The notes under the pieces were generated by a model. The model was given only the letters and a program-made list of their open reading frames with translations. It searched no databases and had not been told where the DNA came from. A DNA stretch of 62,000 bases from Cristatella mucedo. Its lineage: Eukaryota; Bryozoa; Phylactolaemata; Cristatellidae. Positions 22,301 to 33,804 of the stretch are shown here, piece by piece; positions within the stretch are counted from its first letter, which is position 1; every line of letters begins with the position of its first letter. Location: assembly GCA_009760855.2 (NCBI GenBank), contig WPIO01000058.1, positions 1,790,001 to 1,852,000 of the forward strand. The letters run 5' to 3'. A program made the translations under genes and the position numbers.

Positions 22301-23073
22301 TGAGCGATCCTTTACTGCTCATTGCAGGCAGTGATAGCCACTAAGGCTCTTCTGCTGCTATACAAATGAGGCTTTTGAATCAGCTAGTTTACTATTTCTA
22401 TTATTATTAAGCAGATGACCTGGGCACTGTACTGACGTCATTGCTTACACCTTCCTTAGTTAGTCACAAGTACACAGTTTAACTGGCATGCATGACTCAG
22501 GGCGCTATCATTTTTAGGTGGCTCTACACTGGAATCCACGAGTCAGGCCATTGAAGGAGCTGAGCTGGTTTTAATATTCTTCACCGAGAAGTACAAGCTC
22601 AGCGACTCATGCCGCCTCGGTATGACTGCCCACTTGAGACAGTTGAGAAGCCTCTGCAACTTGCTAACAACAGCTGCTGCCACATGCAACAAACTAGCTG
22701 CTGCCTGCTGAGTGCTCAATATCCATTGTATAGTGTCACACAGAAAAACATTGCAAGTGATGAGTCATAGTAAGAATTCGCATGCAATAGCATCATTTAT
22801 AGTAGCATATACCATAGAGAGTCTCTTCCTGTGCCTCTCCTGCTGTCATAGGTATTGACGGGAACCGCTCTGGCTTGGGCCAGGAGTTGAGGTGCACTAA
22901 AAGGCTTTTAACGACCGAGGTAAATATATTTGATGGTGCCAAGCAGCGCTCTCCTGGCTACTTTCAGGATGGCGACTGCGAACGTCTGCAGAATTTCCTG
23001 GCCCACCGCGATGATATACTGCTTAGCATCGACGTGAGAGACTGGAGTCATGGGCTCAAGCCCTCCGGCATAG
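19286..23073 (+). CDS. TIR-domain protein gene, partial (four exons)
   Basis: Four exons can be chained: 19286-19366, 19461-19571, 22518-22619 and 22852-23073. Every join is AG...GT and every intron is phase 1. Exon 2 encodes the TIR start, GELIMMSYNSGVQ ... IKDRLKAAGYVVWIDVEQM (box 1 and the DVE segment). Exon 3 completes it with SGSTLESTSQAIEGAEL and FFTEKYKLSDSCRL. TIR domains bind partner TIRs or cleave NAD+. After CRL most relatives continue with an acidic residue (CRxE), the catalytic Glu of NADase types; here the splice gives Gly and exon 4 is unfamiliar. The LINE, Tc1 remnant and SINE in intron 2 do not break the chain. First and last exons are unknown. The gene could be live, or a recent pseudogene given the decayed armadillo stretch upstream. 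Confidence 0.6.
19461..19571 (+). CDS. TIR gene exon 2 (TIR box 1)
   Basis: Acceptor GTCAACAG, donor ATGA|GTAAGA. It encodes the first half of the TIR domain: IMMSYNSGVQPAVITIKDRL, AAGYVVWIDVEQM. The DVEQM end followed by Ser-Gly-Ser-Thr-Leu in the next exon matches the usual TIR continuity. Confidence 0.65.
19690..21135 (+). CDS. LINE-A ORF2: reverse transcriptase, best-preserved copy, one frameshift
   Basis: Reverse transcriptase of a CR1/L2-like LINE, which copies its own RNA at a nicked target. Starting at SGHVP it covers the fingers (NYPPVSLLPFLSKTLERV), motif A (LLDLSAAFDTIDH), [14 protein letters not shown], the VPQGSVLGSVLF box and the catalytic FYADDTQL. A single frame loss occurs at about 20425, just after LKLTDDKT; the frame resumes with IQRLERLTLKIGSASISPVE and stays open to the stop at 21133-21135 (TRLDFC-like block reads [20 protein letters not shown]; end [12 protein letters not shown]). 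The stop in the N-terminal part (about 19758) and the missing endonuclease show it is a 5'-truncated copy. It lies inside TIR intron 2. Confidence 0.85.
21136..21362 (+). mobile_element. LINE-A 3'UTR and (TTA)n tail
   Basis: Follows the ORF2 stop. It contains GGGTCCCTGTGATTCGTCC, repeated CATGCTG motifs, and a terminal stem AAAGCGCC ... GGGCGCTTT (shortened here by a small deletion), then ATCAAGTACATT and (ATT)n. Confidence 0.85.
21690..22070 (+). mobile_element. Tc1/mariner transposase remnant
   Basis: Two frames give WQQDIDRHSNHTARRIKYL (second catalytic Asp region) and LVYWPSQSPDLNHIQRLWRD (the PSQSPDLNPIE-LW box). They are separated by a frameshift near 21850. The position normally holding the third acid reads Gln. 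Only the C-terminal half is present. Confidence 0.7.
22225..22410 (+). mobile_element. SINE-1 copy
   Basis: Head with TTCTTCACGACCCAGGTAG and a degraded B box, then GTGAGCGATCCTTTACTGC, GCAGGCAGTGATAGCC, TAAGGCTCTTCTGC and CTATACAAATGAGGCTTTTG. Best matched by 33118-33305. Located in TIR intron 2. Confidence 0.7.
22518..22619 (+). CDS. TIR gene exon 3 (TIR box 2)
   Basis: Acceptor ATTTTTAG, donor CTCG|GTATGA. It encodes GSTLESTSQAIEGAELVL and IFFTEKYKLSDSCRL, the characteristic second TIR segment. Phases on both sides fit exons 2 and 4. Confidence 0.65.
22852..23073 (+). CDS. TIR gene candidate exon 4, unknown domain
   Basis: Acceptor TGTCATAG, donor ATAG|GTAAAG, phase 1 at both ends and fully open (73 codons). 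It encodes ELRCTKRLLTTEVNIFDGA, YFQDGDCERLQNFLAHRDD and IDVRDWSHGLKPSGI. I do not recognise the fold. It does not resemble the usual TIR second half (EAEYA...IIPL). It may be a lineage-specific extension or an exon of another transcript. Confidence 0.4.
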
Positions 23074-23130
23074 GTAAAGCGCATGATATAAGTTCTAATA
23101 GGGTGCTATGCAAATGAATTATACACAAAA

Positions 23131-23152
23131 CATACACACACACACACACACG

Positions 23153-23201
<49 letters not shown>

Positions 23202-23202
23202 C
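23131..23202 (+). repeat. (CA)n(TA)n microsatellite
   Basis: ACACAC run, CGTATG, then about 22 TA dinucleotides. Confidence 0.95.
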
Positions 23203-23204
23203 TA

Positions 23205-24062
23205 TGCTAGCGAACCTTATCTGCCAAACGTTTAGCAGGCCTTGCATCTCCTGGATCCCCTTGCACATTCAGTAATGCAGACATGCACAAAAATGCAGAT
23301 GACCCATTAGCTAGATCTGTGTAGCACACAACACCCCAAAGGAGAGTCACTGCACATAACAACAAAACATATGACGCCATCGGGAATTCAGCTCATGGCT
23401 GATAAAATCAGAGGGGAGAGTGCCATTAACAGTTTATATAGTTACATTATATACAGTACTGTGGATACTCAGGAGTAGCAAGGCACGTGGTAACTGAGCT
23501 CCCAAGCTAACTGTGTGCTGCAGGCACACTGTGCAGGTACAGTAATCCAGTAATCCACCATGGATTAGAAAGGACTTCGTTGGGATGGCACGAGAACTCT
23601 GAGGCTCAATAGACTCTTCGAAGGTTGCCCAAGGATCTTTACTGAGAGGCGATTTCACATTAGCCGTGCCTTGCATGTGCTTATGAAGGATGCTCTGCCA
23701 AGGCACGAGTGGACAAAGTATGAGGTGGTAATATTCGCTCTTATTGCAATCATCTGCCTAGGCAGGTGGTTGCATGCATTGTTAGCATAGTGCTGTAAAT
23801 GTTTAACATTATCTCGCCGATCCCCATGATGTGAGCACTGTGAGTAAACGGCAGGGGTTTTTACTGCCTAGTTTAAATGATGGATGAAGAGTCTCGGCTT
23901 TTGCCTGCTTGCCACTGGCATTTCTTAATTGCCTGCTGATGATTGGACGACTGGATTGTACATTGCGAGCACCTTAAGGCTGTGTTAACACTCGGGACAT
24001 TTTGGTGAGAATTGCTAGTCTACTGTGGCACATCCTCGACTTGCTTCTGTACGCCATGCTTC
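23205..24062. other. Unassigned DNA
   Basis: No supported gene; the final TIR-gene exon, if any, was not found here. Confidence 0.4.
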
Positions 24063-24070
24063 CTTTAAAG

Positions 24071-24264
24071 CAGCAGTTCTCAACCTGTGGGTTGCGACCC
24101 CTTTGGTGGGGTCGAACGACTCGACTCGTTCGCAGGGGTCGCCTAAGACCATCAGAAAACACACATTTCCTCATTTTGCACATGATAACTTTATGGTTGG
24201 GAGTCGTCACAACATGAGGAACTGTTTTAAAGGTTCTCGGCATGAAGAAGGTTGAGAACCTCTA
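24071..24264 (+). mobile_element. SPIN/URR1-like non-autonomous hAT transposon
   Basis: A 194-bp element with terminal inverted repeats CAGCAGTTCTCAACCT and, at the right end on the minus strand, TAGAGGTTCTCAACCT. Flanks are CTTTAAAG (24063-24070) and CTTTAGAG (24265-24272), an 8-bp hAT-type target duplication with one change. Internal blocks GGTCGCCTAAGACCATC, ATGGTTGGGAGTCG and ACATGAGGAACTGT match, from memory, the SPIN/URR1 group of hAT elements known for horizontal spread among tetrapods and reported in some invertebrates. It encodes no protein. Confidence 0.85.
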
Positions 24265-24362
24265 CTTTAGAGCATTTGTAAAGTGCTTAGAAAGAGATTA
24301 AATTGTCTGAGGCAGAATATAAATGTATTATTAGTTGTTAATAATAGTACTATTATTGTTAT
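24265..24362 (+). mobile_element. LINE 3' tail carrying the hAT insertion
   Basis: AGAGCATTTGTAAAGTGCTTAGAAAGAGATTAAATTGTCTGAGG and an AAATGTATTATTAG end. The same region at 48367-48455 reads CTTCCTTTTAGAGCATACG without the transposon, giving a paralogous empty site. Confidence 0.65.
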
Positions 24363-24627
24363 TTAAGGGGCAATCGATCTTTGACTCTCAGCTTGGTCAG
24401 CCTCGATTTTGCCTGGTAGCTCATGCCATCGACCTAGAGTAAGACTAGCCAGTTCGGACAAAGGAAAGGTTCAGCCAGCTAACCAAGGATATGCTTATTC
24501 CTGACTCCCTCAATAGCACACGGCACGGATCCCATTATATCGAACTGCTACGACGCTGAGATTTCCCTTTCAAAAATGCCCTACTACTTGGCGACTAAAA
24601 TCTCGAGGTCACTATATTGAAGCATAT

Positions 24628-24995
24628 AATAATAATAATAATAATAATAATATAAATCATATGGTTACGGGTGACATGCACGGGGTCAGCATGAAAGTGT
24701 GGTTAGTGTCAGCACGAATAAGCACACAAAGGACGAATCATAAGGACCCACTCAATGATGTCACAAATAGGTGCGTTTTTAATTTCTTTTTAAATGTGGT
24801 CAAGTCGGGATGTCGTAACGATGTTGGGATGTCGTGACGGAATTCGGAAGTGAGTTGCAGGCTTTGAAAGCATATGAGCTAAATGCACGGCCTCCAAAGA
24901 ATTTGTGGTGTGCACAAGGTATAAGTAAACAGTTAGTTTCTGATAAGCGGCTGGTACGGTGTTTGGCCTGGGTGGGGCAGTAGATCTGGCAGATG
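24628..24995 (-). mobile_element. LINE-A 3' end fragment
   Basis: (AAT)n tail at 24628-24650, then 3'UTR and the ORF2 end on the minus strand (blocks GGGTGACATGCAC, GTGGTTAGTG, GGACCCACT, AATGCACGGCCTCC). The terminal hairpin is deleted. Confidence 0.75.
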
Positions 24996-25214
24996 CTCAG
25001 CCATGTACCTCAGTGATTGACGAAGTGACTAAGCACACAAACGAAAAGCAATCATACGCCAGGCATGTCAAGAATACGCGAAGAAGAAATAATCTCGATC
25101 TCGAATGGGCGACCGTCAAAGGAGGAATGAAGGGGTATGATGGGCATGAAGACACCCTGTACGCCCCTTCCGGGTCGGTTCGGCAGGTCAGACTCAGCTG
25201 TCCTTCAGTACTCA

Positions 25215-26035
25215 TACGCTAATCTGGGTTTGTGCAATTACCTTTATTCAGGACTCTCTGCATGTGCCCTTGATCATCGGCAACTGGAGCAAAACTCAGC
25301 AGCTCGGCTGGTCTGTCGTCAAAAGCATAGCTGCCACATCATGCCACTTCTGTCTGAGCTTTATTAGTTCCACATCAAGCACCGAATCCATATCTTTAAG
25401 ATTCTCTTCCGGGCTACAGGTTGTCACTTGACTGGCTGGCGTCAGCCTACCTATCCGACCTTATTCTCCAGTGAGCTCCTACACTACCTGCACCACAGCA
25501 GGTAGTCATCTGTCACCCCTCGCACTAAATTGACATACTTTGGTGAACGACCCTTCAGTTCTTATGCACCAAAAGTCAGTTACTCCCTTCCGGTCACACG
25601 GTAACTATATGTGCCGACTTTGCATCGTCTAAGTTCGTCTCGGTTGAACACGCATCATTACATCATCACACATCAGTTGAACACACATCATCGCACACGT
25701 CATCGCACATCGTCTCAGTTAAACACACATCTGTTCCGGTTGGCTTTCTCTTCACCATCATGTACTTGCCTTTTTTGTTCAGGTGAACTTCCCATATGTA
25801 CCTATGCATGACCAACCCAGAGGTTTTACTCACCGATGGCCACGAGTGTCTTCATGTTTGCTTTAACATGCTGGCCTAAGCACGAAGCTTGCTTGTGCAT
25901 CCGCAATACCGTACACGTCCCACGTCCCTAAGGGTAATTATCCTCTTGTAGCCTTGCTGCAGCATTCACTATAAAGCACTTGTATAGAGATTTCGTTCTC
26001 TTAGTGCATTATACAAACGACCTGCTATTCATACT
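25215..26035 (+). mobile_element. LINE-C 3' end fragment
   Basis: The frame encodes [50 protein letters not shown] and a THLFRLAFS end: a CR1/L2-type ORF2 C-terminus distinct from LINE-A. A short internal repeat (AACACACATCATC-like, 25640-25730) has expanded in the coding part. Tail near 25970-26020 with GAGATTTCGTTCTCTTAGTGC. Confidence 0.65.
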
Positions 26036-26239
26036 ATCACTACGGTTACATAATCCCCGGTTTACAAAAAACGTTCACTTTCAGAATCACAACGATACAT
26101 ATCGATGCATTGCCATTGCCTTGGTGTGCATACTTTTTGCACAATCTGGCTTCTGTTAACTAAGATGACGAGCCGGAAGTCGTGGCTACTGCTTACACTC
26201 CATAACCAGCAGACTTCGAAGAAACCAGCGACTCCCTCT

Positions 26240-26920
<681 letters not shown>

Positions 26921-26924
26921 ATCT

Positions 26925-27400
26925 GGGCCTTGAAATTCACTAAACTTGACCAAAATAGTTGTATTGAGTACTCTAGAACCAATACACACTTGGTGCTGTG
27001 GCTCAGCCAGCTGCCTGATTTGAACCCTATACAAATGCTATGGAGCGATATCGACGGACAGCTGAGGCCAGGTGTTTGGCCTACACCAGCAGCCGACCTG
27101 TTCAGTAGAACCCAGGCTCTTTGAAATGTGCTACAGTTTAAGAGACAGCACAGAACCTGGTAGCTTCTACACCTGGCCAGACAAGGATGATAATAAGCAA
27201 TTGTGGTGGGGTGGGACGACATCCCACTAAACACAATCACATAGGCATGCACAAAATAACAAGCGCTAGTTTTTGGGTTGTCCAATGTATTTCCTCATTT
27301 TTCGCACAGCTTACGTATGCCAGATTTCGTAGAAAACCCTCTTATTACCAGGGCAAATTTAAATGTATAGCAGCAGCAGTTATACTGCAAGGATTTTTAG
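26925..27400 (+). mobile_element. Tc1/mariner transposase remnant
   Basis: Encodes HLVLWLSQLPDLNPIQMLWS followed by DIDGQLRPGVWPTP, closely related to the 21690-22070 copy, including Gln in place of the usual third catalytic Glu. Downstream sequence (CTGGCCAGACAAGG ... CCCACTAAACACA) also matches that copy, so both belong to one family. Confidence 0.7.
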
Positions 27401-27539
27401 CATAAAGAAAGCTCATCCATTATTGGCTATTGCAATGTGTGATGACATTGCAGGTAGCTGAGAAACCGATACGGCTGTAATCCAAGCTCCACACACACAG
27501 CATGCTTCTGCCTAATACCGCAGGCACTCAATCCCGTTG

Positions 27540-28015
27540 CCAACGCTGCAAGTAGACTCGCACCCTCGACTTTTAACCTTGCTATTCGGGACCGTGGTAA
27601 TATGAAAAAATCTGTATGTATCAGCTTGTATGCACTAAAAGTCTGGCACTTGCTTCCGAGTAAAGCTGCTACTGCAATGACCTTGCATCCTTTAAGTCTC
27701 AGCTCTCACGACCCACCTGTTTCGGTCAGCTTTCCATTTGCCCCCCCCTGAACTTGTCTCTTTTTGTTCCATTGAGCTTTGTATCTGTGTCTGTGCATGA
27801 TTCAGTATATCTTAATAGAAATAAGTCTTTCTAACCAGTGGCAATGAGTGCCTTCATGCTTTAGCATCCTGGCCTAAGCACGCTACTTGGTTGCTTGTGC
27901 ATGCTTGATACCAGATGCGACAATATTGCGATTCTCTTGCCATGAACTGTGAATTACCTGCATAGAGATTAAGTTCTCTTACTGTGCTATACATACAACC
28001 TATATTGCTATCATT
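27540..28015 (+). mobile_element. LINE-C 3' end fragment
   Basis: The ORF2 end (SLYALKVWHLLPSKAATAM, SVSFPFAPP) and a 3'UTR with GTCTGTGCATGA lead to a tail block, ATAGAGATTAAGTTCTCTTAC. Similar layout to 25215-26035. Confidence 0.5.
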
Positions 28016-28779
28016 TTTATCTCCTATGCAAGATGTTACTTTGGCCACGAGAGCCTGTGCACGAACCTCGAGCTCAGGTGCTAGCTACAAGGGTTTTGCT
28101 GCTTTTATCACGTGGGCTGTGTAGAATGACCTTGCCATAATCCTTGGAACAATCAATCACCTGTTGCGATATGGCTGACTCATTCCATGGGTTTTGTGGA
28201 TTATCAACTTTTGTTTGTAGTACCTAGCAGTCAATACAAAATACTTATCAACTGTACTGCTAAATTGTATGCCTGTGTTATGCTACACTGTATGCACACA
28301 TGACATAGGCAGTCACTTGACTACTGCAAATAATCAAATCTGGCTGACCATACAGTCATACAAATACCAAGCTACAGGAGTTCTATAATGGGATATCTGT
28401 ATTGGTCTAGGATATTAAAAAACAGCCTTAGAGTGCCTTAGGGATATTAACCATTTGACACTTTGGCAGATATGGCATCTGTTTTGATTCTTGAAGAACT
28501 TGATGCAAATGCAGGACAGCCTTCAATCTGACTACGGCATCTCATACGGCAGTGTTGCCAGTCGACTGAGCGCTCGGGTTGAACACCAAGGGAAGTGGCT
28601 CGGCAGAGCGACTTTCGCACGAAGAAGCTGTCCCTTCGGCGATGGAAGGCAAAACTTCCACACCTGTCTGAGTGGCTGTCTGAGTTCTGGTGACCACGAA
28701 TGGCTGGGTAATAAGTATAGTTAGATAGCACGCCGGAGCATTGCACAGTGAGAAGGGTGGCCAAAAGAAAGCCTTTGCT

Positions 28780-29400
28780 TACCTAGCGACACAGAAGAGA
28801 TTGTCTAACATAGGCCCGTAACCCTATGCCACCTCCTAGGGCGAATGGAGTCAAGTTTTGTGGATTGATAAGTCAAATTTTATGCTTTGTCACCAACAGA
28901 ACACGAAGAAAGTTAATAAGTCGGTAAAAAGACGACATTTACCATATGGAGTCTCCTCAGAAAACAGTGAAATTTGGTAGTCGCAGTGTCATGGTCCGAG
29001 TTCGATTTAGCCACCTTCGGTGTCAGAACAGACTTGTGGACCCGAACGTGTATTGAGATCTGGTAAAGAACACTGGGATTCCAAATTGCTAGAGCTCTTC
29101 TGGGGAATGATTAAATCCGGCATCGGAGCAACGACCCGAATCGCAAAGTAAAAGCTTCTAAAAAGGTTGTTCTCTGAAGAAGCTGTCAGGTTCATGACTT
29201 GGCCAAGTCACCTGCCTGACCTAAATCCCACAGAGCATCTTTGGGGTAGGTTGGAAAGCTTCCTGAAGTCCGATTCTGTGCCGGTTACGATTCCTCATGA
29301 GCAGTTTAGCCGGGAGCAGTACAGTATTAGGGTACTATCACCTTGAAGACTTGTAATAAGTTGAGGATACCATGGTGCATAATCGAGGTTATTAAAAACG
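28780..29400 (+). mobile_element. Tc1/mariner transposase remnant, second family
   Basis: Decayed frames give WIDKSNFMLCHQQNTKK (first catalytic Asp region), FGSRSVMVRV (usual SVMVWG) and FMTWPSHLPDLNPTEHLWGR with the third catalytic Glu retained. Multiple frameshifts. Confidence 0.65.
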
Positions 29401-32400
29401 TGTAGGCCTGACCTACTATTAAATTATTTGTGCGACAAAATAATATTTTCACTTACACAATGCATTAAGCATGCATATAGTATACAGTGGGCAGATATTG
29501 GTAACGTATTCTTATGTGTGCTAATCTAAAAGCTATCAGCTATTACCAGTTGAGAATGGCCATGCCGGGTGGAATAGGACTTTTGAAAAGGAATGCAAAC
29601 ATTAGCTAATGAAGCACCTTAAAAACCATTAGCATGACCATTTTCAATTTATTTTGGGGAACTAAATGCGATAAGCTGTATAAAATAAAAAGTATGACAT
29701 TATGTTGGGTATATGGGTCCGAGAGAACTTCATCTCTATCCAAGCACTTTACACCTTTTCTGCACATGAATAAAGACCCAGGGTCAAGCATGCAAAAGAA
29801 ACCAAGTATCTTGCTACGGCCAGCACACAAAATCAAACAAAAAGGCCCTATGCAAAACCGGTTAATCGGAACGAAGGCTACTAACGTGCACCGATTTATG
29901 CAAGGATTCTCATGGAAAGCTTACTGGATAGAAAGAAGTGTAATGAGGTAGATGGAAAGCTGACCTGAGCAGATGCATCTAGAATCGAGTCCTAATAGCT
30001 GAAAAGCCCTTGCTGGTAGCAACCTTGACCAGAAGCGAGTTTCAGGGTGCAATATGACCACTAAATGTTTTCCATTTAGTGCGATGGATGCCGAGATATA
30101 TAGATGCTGATGACCTGCGGGTGCGAGAGAATACTGGAGGAGCAAGTAGGGTGGACAAGTAGGCTGCCACGAACTAGTTAAGTGTCCTGTATGCTAGGCT
30201 GAGTATTCAGACTAGTCTGCAATCCAGATAGAGACTACTGGTAAAGAAACCACGCGCTCCCGATCAATAAGCAAGAAAGCATATAAATTTGATAACTTAA
30301 AATTCATTAATGGCCAATAACACTGCTGCATGTTCACGACGAAATGCCGGTATGCTAGAAATGTAGCAATCCAGGTAAAAACATGCAAACCCTGTACAAT
30401 GAGCAGCCATTATTGACTAAGCACTTTAGTACCCGAACAGCATAAAAATAACAACAAATGAGTAGGTTGACATTAAGAATCGAATTTTTAAGTTACTTCC
30501 TCAGATGTGCTCTGTCAATCTTGGTGCAAAGCTCAGAAAGGAGTTCACGACTGCTTGCACCTAGATAGCGTTTAGAGCATCCATTGTTAAGGAAGCTTTT
30601 TATCGTCACCTTGCAACAGTATAAGCAAATTCCTACTGCATAAGCACACAGCCATTGCCTCCCAGCTGCCAGCCGTTAGCCCGATTGAATATTCCATCCC
30701 CATAATATCTTCTGAAGATCTTAAGGCTAATCTTAGTTTGAGCTGATTCTCATTTATAAACATTTGTTGCCTCTAATTTGGAATATGTATACAGTAAAGT
30801 TATAAATATTTAGATGCTTTCCACACTTTTAAAATTAATAGCCCTTGAAGCTCTCCTAGCACAGCAGTATTTGTGAGATGGTTATAAGTACAGACATGTG
30901 TACACTGGCCAGCCTTTATAGGGGTATTCTAGTATGATTTGCATACAATACGATACGCCGCGATTTTGGAAATAGGAGATGCTTATCATAGCCACGGAAC
31001 ACTGCCACTACAAAATGTGAGCCAAACCATGAAGACCAACCACACAGGTCCACAAAAGTTTCTTCAGTTGCGCTACAAGCCTTTCATCTTTAGGTAAAGA
31101 CTATACCATTTACCCGGCAAGTAATTTGAAAAGTAACGGGCATACTGTATATGTTTACAGGGACTAAAGAACTTAATGAAATCCAAGAATAAACAGTCTC
31201 ATTATCTTGTTGCACGGTTTTATGAGGAGGCATGGGAACTTCCTCTTGAACTCAACATGAAAAAGTTCTTGTAAACCGTGTTTCAAACAAAATGGAGCAA
31301 GGAAACTCAGGAATCACTGAGGCACAGAAGTCTATCTTTGCAGCTTAATCCTACGAATGGCTAGAATACCTCGGCATCAAGTCAGAGCTAAGAACTTCTC
31401 ATTCTTGTGAGGCAAGGTTGAGGCTAAACTAAAGCACAGTTATAAATCCGAGCATAGAACTCTTTTGATGTTGCAGTACTATCGCATCATCTGCCATGTT
31501 CAAGAAATTAACACAAGACATACCCAAAGTAGGTGATCGAAGCTTGTAAAAGGCAGCCATGTCAAATTGTGATATCGAGGCTGGGTACTATGAAGTAAGT
31601 TAAGTAATGCGAACCTAGACTTAGCACACAGTTCGATTCAGCTCTTTCAAAATTCAACAGGCAGCTTGGATTGCTGACAATTAGGGCAAAAGAATAGTGA
31701 CAACAAACGACGGGCAGTAATATGATCGCAATTTGATAGTACATCAAAGTATGGCTCGGTTTCATTCCGACAGGCTAGACTTTAGGGGTTGCAATGCTGC
31801 AGCAATCGCAGCCTCCAATATTCACTGAACAATTTAGTATACAATACAAATGGCAACGAATCCACACACTTAGATTACTGGTGAGATCTGGAGAACCACA
31901 TCACATGTGACCAAGTGAAAACTGTTTGTGTCATATGAGCAGTATTTTGACAGCAGACATTGAGAGAGTTGGTAGAAAATCAATTAAGATGTACATATAG
32001 TGTATGTATCTTGGTGTCATTACAAAAGTAAGCTATCTGAGAGTAGAAACCTCGAGAACAAAATTCAAAGCAAGCAAATAGCAAATACGATAGATTCTTG
32101 TTCATTTTTGCAGCCATCATTTGCACACTGTTCAAAGGCACTACCGTTGTGCTCAAGCATATAACAAAGCGATGCAAGCAGCAAGCATCAATCTCGGTGC
32201 TGTATGTGCATGCAATGAACGTGTGCATAAGTGCTTGCCCTATTGCACATGCGTCAGACCCAACACACGAATCTACTAACGTTTGCTTTTCGTTGGTCTA
32301 GCTTGCCAGAAAACGATAGACAGTACTAAGCAGCTGCCACCGGTGCCCACAGCGAGCGGTTCAAAATATGCAACGTCCAACCTACGGTGCCAGACTTGGA

Positions 32401-33117
32401 CGACCAGTGAGGTCCAAAACTGGCTAGTAGATGCCAGCTTAGCCGATCACAGTGAGCAGTAAGTATTGAGGCAGCCTACGTTACAGAGCACATCTTGCCT
32501 TGCAGCCTTAAGACGGTTTTAACGGATGCTTGGGCGATGTATTCCCTAATGCCTCTTACCATGACCGGTCGCTTGTGCTTGTTCACTACACAGATCCTAA
32601 TTAGTAAAGTGACCTCTGAGCGTGCTGCTATAACTGGCTGCTCTTTCTTGCTCAGTGTGGTTCGTGCTGCAAGCATCCTCTTTTTATTTGCAGGTTTGCC
32701 AAGTTTCAATGCTGCCACATTGCTGAATTTTGTCATGTGGTACATCACTCGCCTAAGCTATTTTATGGGAAGATGGCCGAAGAACCATTTGCTCTGAAAT
32801 TTTTCGAGCTGATCAGCCTTGCAGCTCCACTGCAGGAACTGATGTGATAATGCTCAAGACCGTGACAAAGTTTATTCATGACAAGCAATGACAGCCAGGA
32901 GGCCAAAACAATGTTTTTAACAAGCAATAGCTAAAATAGCTGCCCACACTATGGTTGTCCAGTTAATATTAAAGTCATTTGCAGCAAGTGCACAGGTCTA
33001 TTTATGCATGATTGACAAAACAGTGGCTTAAATACATTAATATCTATTTCTTCGTTGTCTCGTGTAATAAATTATTTGAACATTGTATGCAAGAAAGGTA
33101 GTCTTTCGAACACTTGG
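29401..33117. other. Long unassigned intergenic stretch
   Basis: 3.7 kb without a gene or repeat that I can support. An open frame on the minus strand at 32748-32476 (KHKRPVMVRGIREYIAQAS) vaguely recalls the helix-turn-helix part of CENP-B/Tigger-type transposases but is not convincing. Confidence 0.5.
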
Positions 33118-33305
33118 CACGACGAAGGCTCAGCCCAATAGTAAGGGGCTTCCTCTTCACGGCCCAGGTCGTGGTTTTGAGTCCTGTAGGGAGCGATCCT
33201 TTGTTGCCCACTGCAAGCAGTGTTACAGCCATTAAGGGTTCTTATCTGCCACTATATAAATGAGGTTGTTGAACCAGCTAACCTTTCTTTTTCTTTCTTG
33301 CTAAG
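33118..33305 (+). mobile_element. SINE-1 copy
   Basis: Head TTCACGGCCCAGGTCGTGG with B-box remnant TTTTGAGTCC, GTAGGGAGCGATCCTTTG, GCAAGCAGTGTTACAGCC and ACTATATAAATGAGGTTGTTGA, then a CTTTCTTT end. Confidence 0.7.
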
Positions 33306-33657
33306 CAAGACATTTAATAGGTTTTCCATTATAAAACCAAGAGAGCAGGAGTCCACCACCAATAAGGGCAATAACATTTAAAAAATAGATCAGAACATCG
33401 GTCACCTGATGGGTGACTTATCAGCCTTCAGTGCCTATTTGCATTACAATCGTTCAGCCCACTAGCACAGTTTCATATTTGGAACAAAAAGCAAAGGGTA
33501 TGCTTCCAAAAGACTTCTAGCCGATTGTGATAGTTGTAAAATGCTGACAAAAGTGCAAACTTCTTTCTTAATAATCAGTGCTAGGTAAATTATCCAACCG
33601 ACATCATGCATACGCCAACGGCATATGCAGAGCCGACCTCGGTAAGCTAAAGTGAAG

Positions 33658-33800
33658 AAGGCTGGTTTGGTCCAGTGTTTAAGGTGCTCGCCCCGACCAA
33701 GGTCTGGCTGAGGTCGTGGGCTCGAGCCCCGAGGCATATGTGAAGCACCTCAATTGAGATTAAGTTCTCTTGGGGCGCTATATAAATGAATTATATTTAA
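33658..33800 (+). mobile_element. SINE-2 copy with LINE-type 3' tail
   Basis: tRNA-like head: GTTTAAGGTGCTCGCCCCGA and B box GTGGGCTCGAGCCCCG. The 3' end GAGATTAAGTTCTCTTGGGG, CGCTATATAAATGAATTA is the same motif that ends the LINE-A and LINE-C copies. Sharing a 3' tail with a LINE is how SINEs recruit that LINE's reverse transcriptase. Confidence 0.65.
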
Positions 33801-33804
33801 AGAA

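Noticed and set aside
32476-32797. Possible CENP-B/Tigger-like transposase fragment
   Set aside because: Only a vague resemblance over about 40 residues; no DDE motif or terminal repeats nearby.
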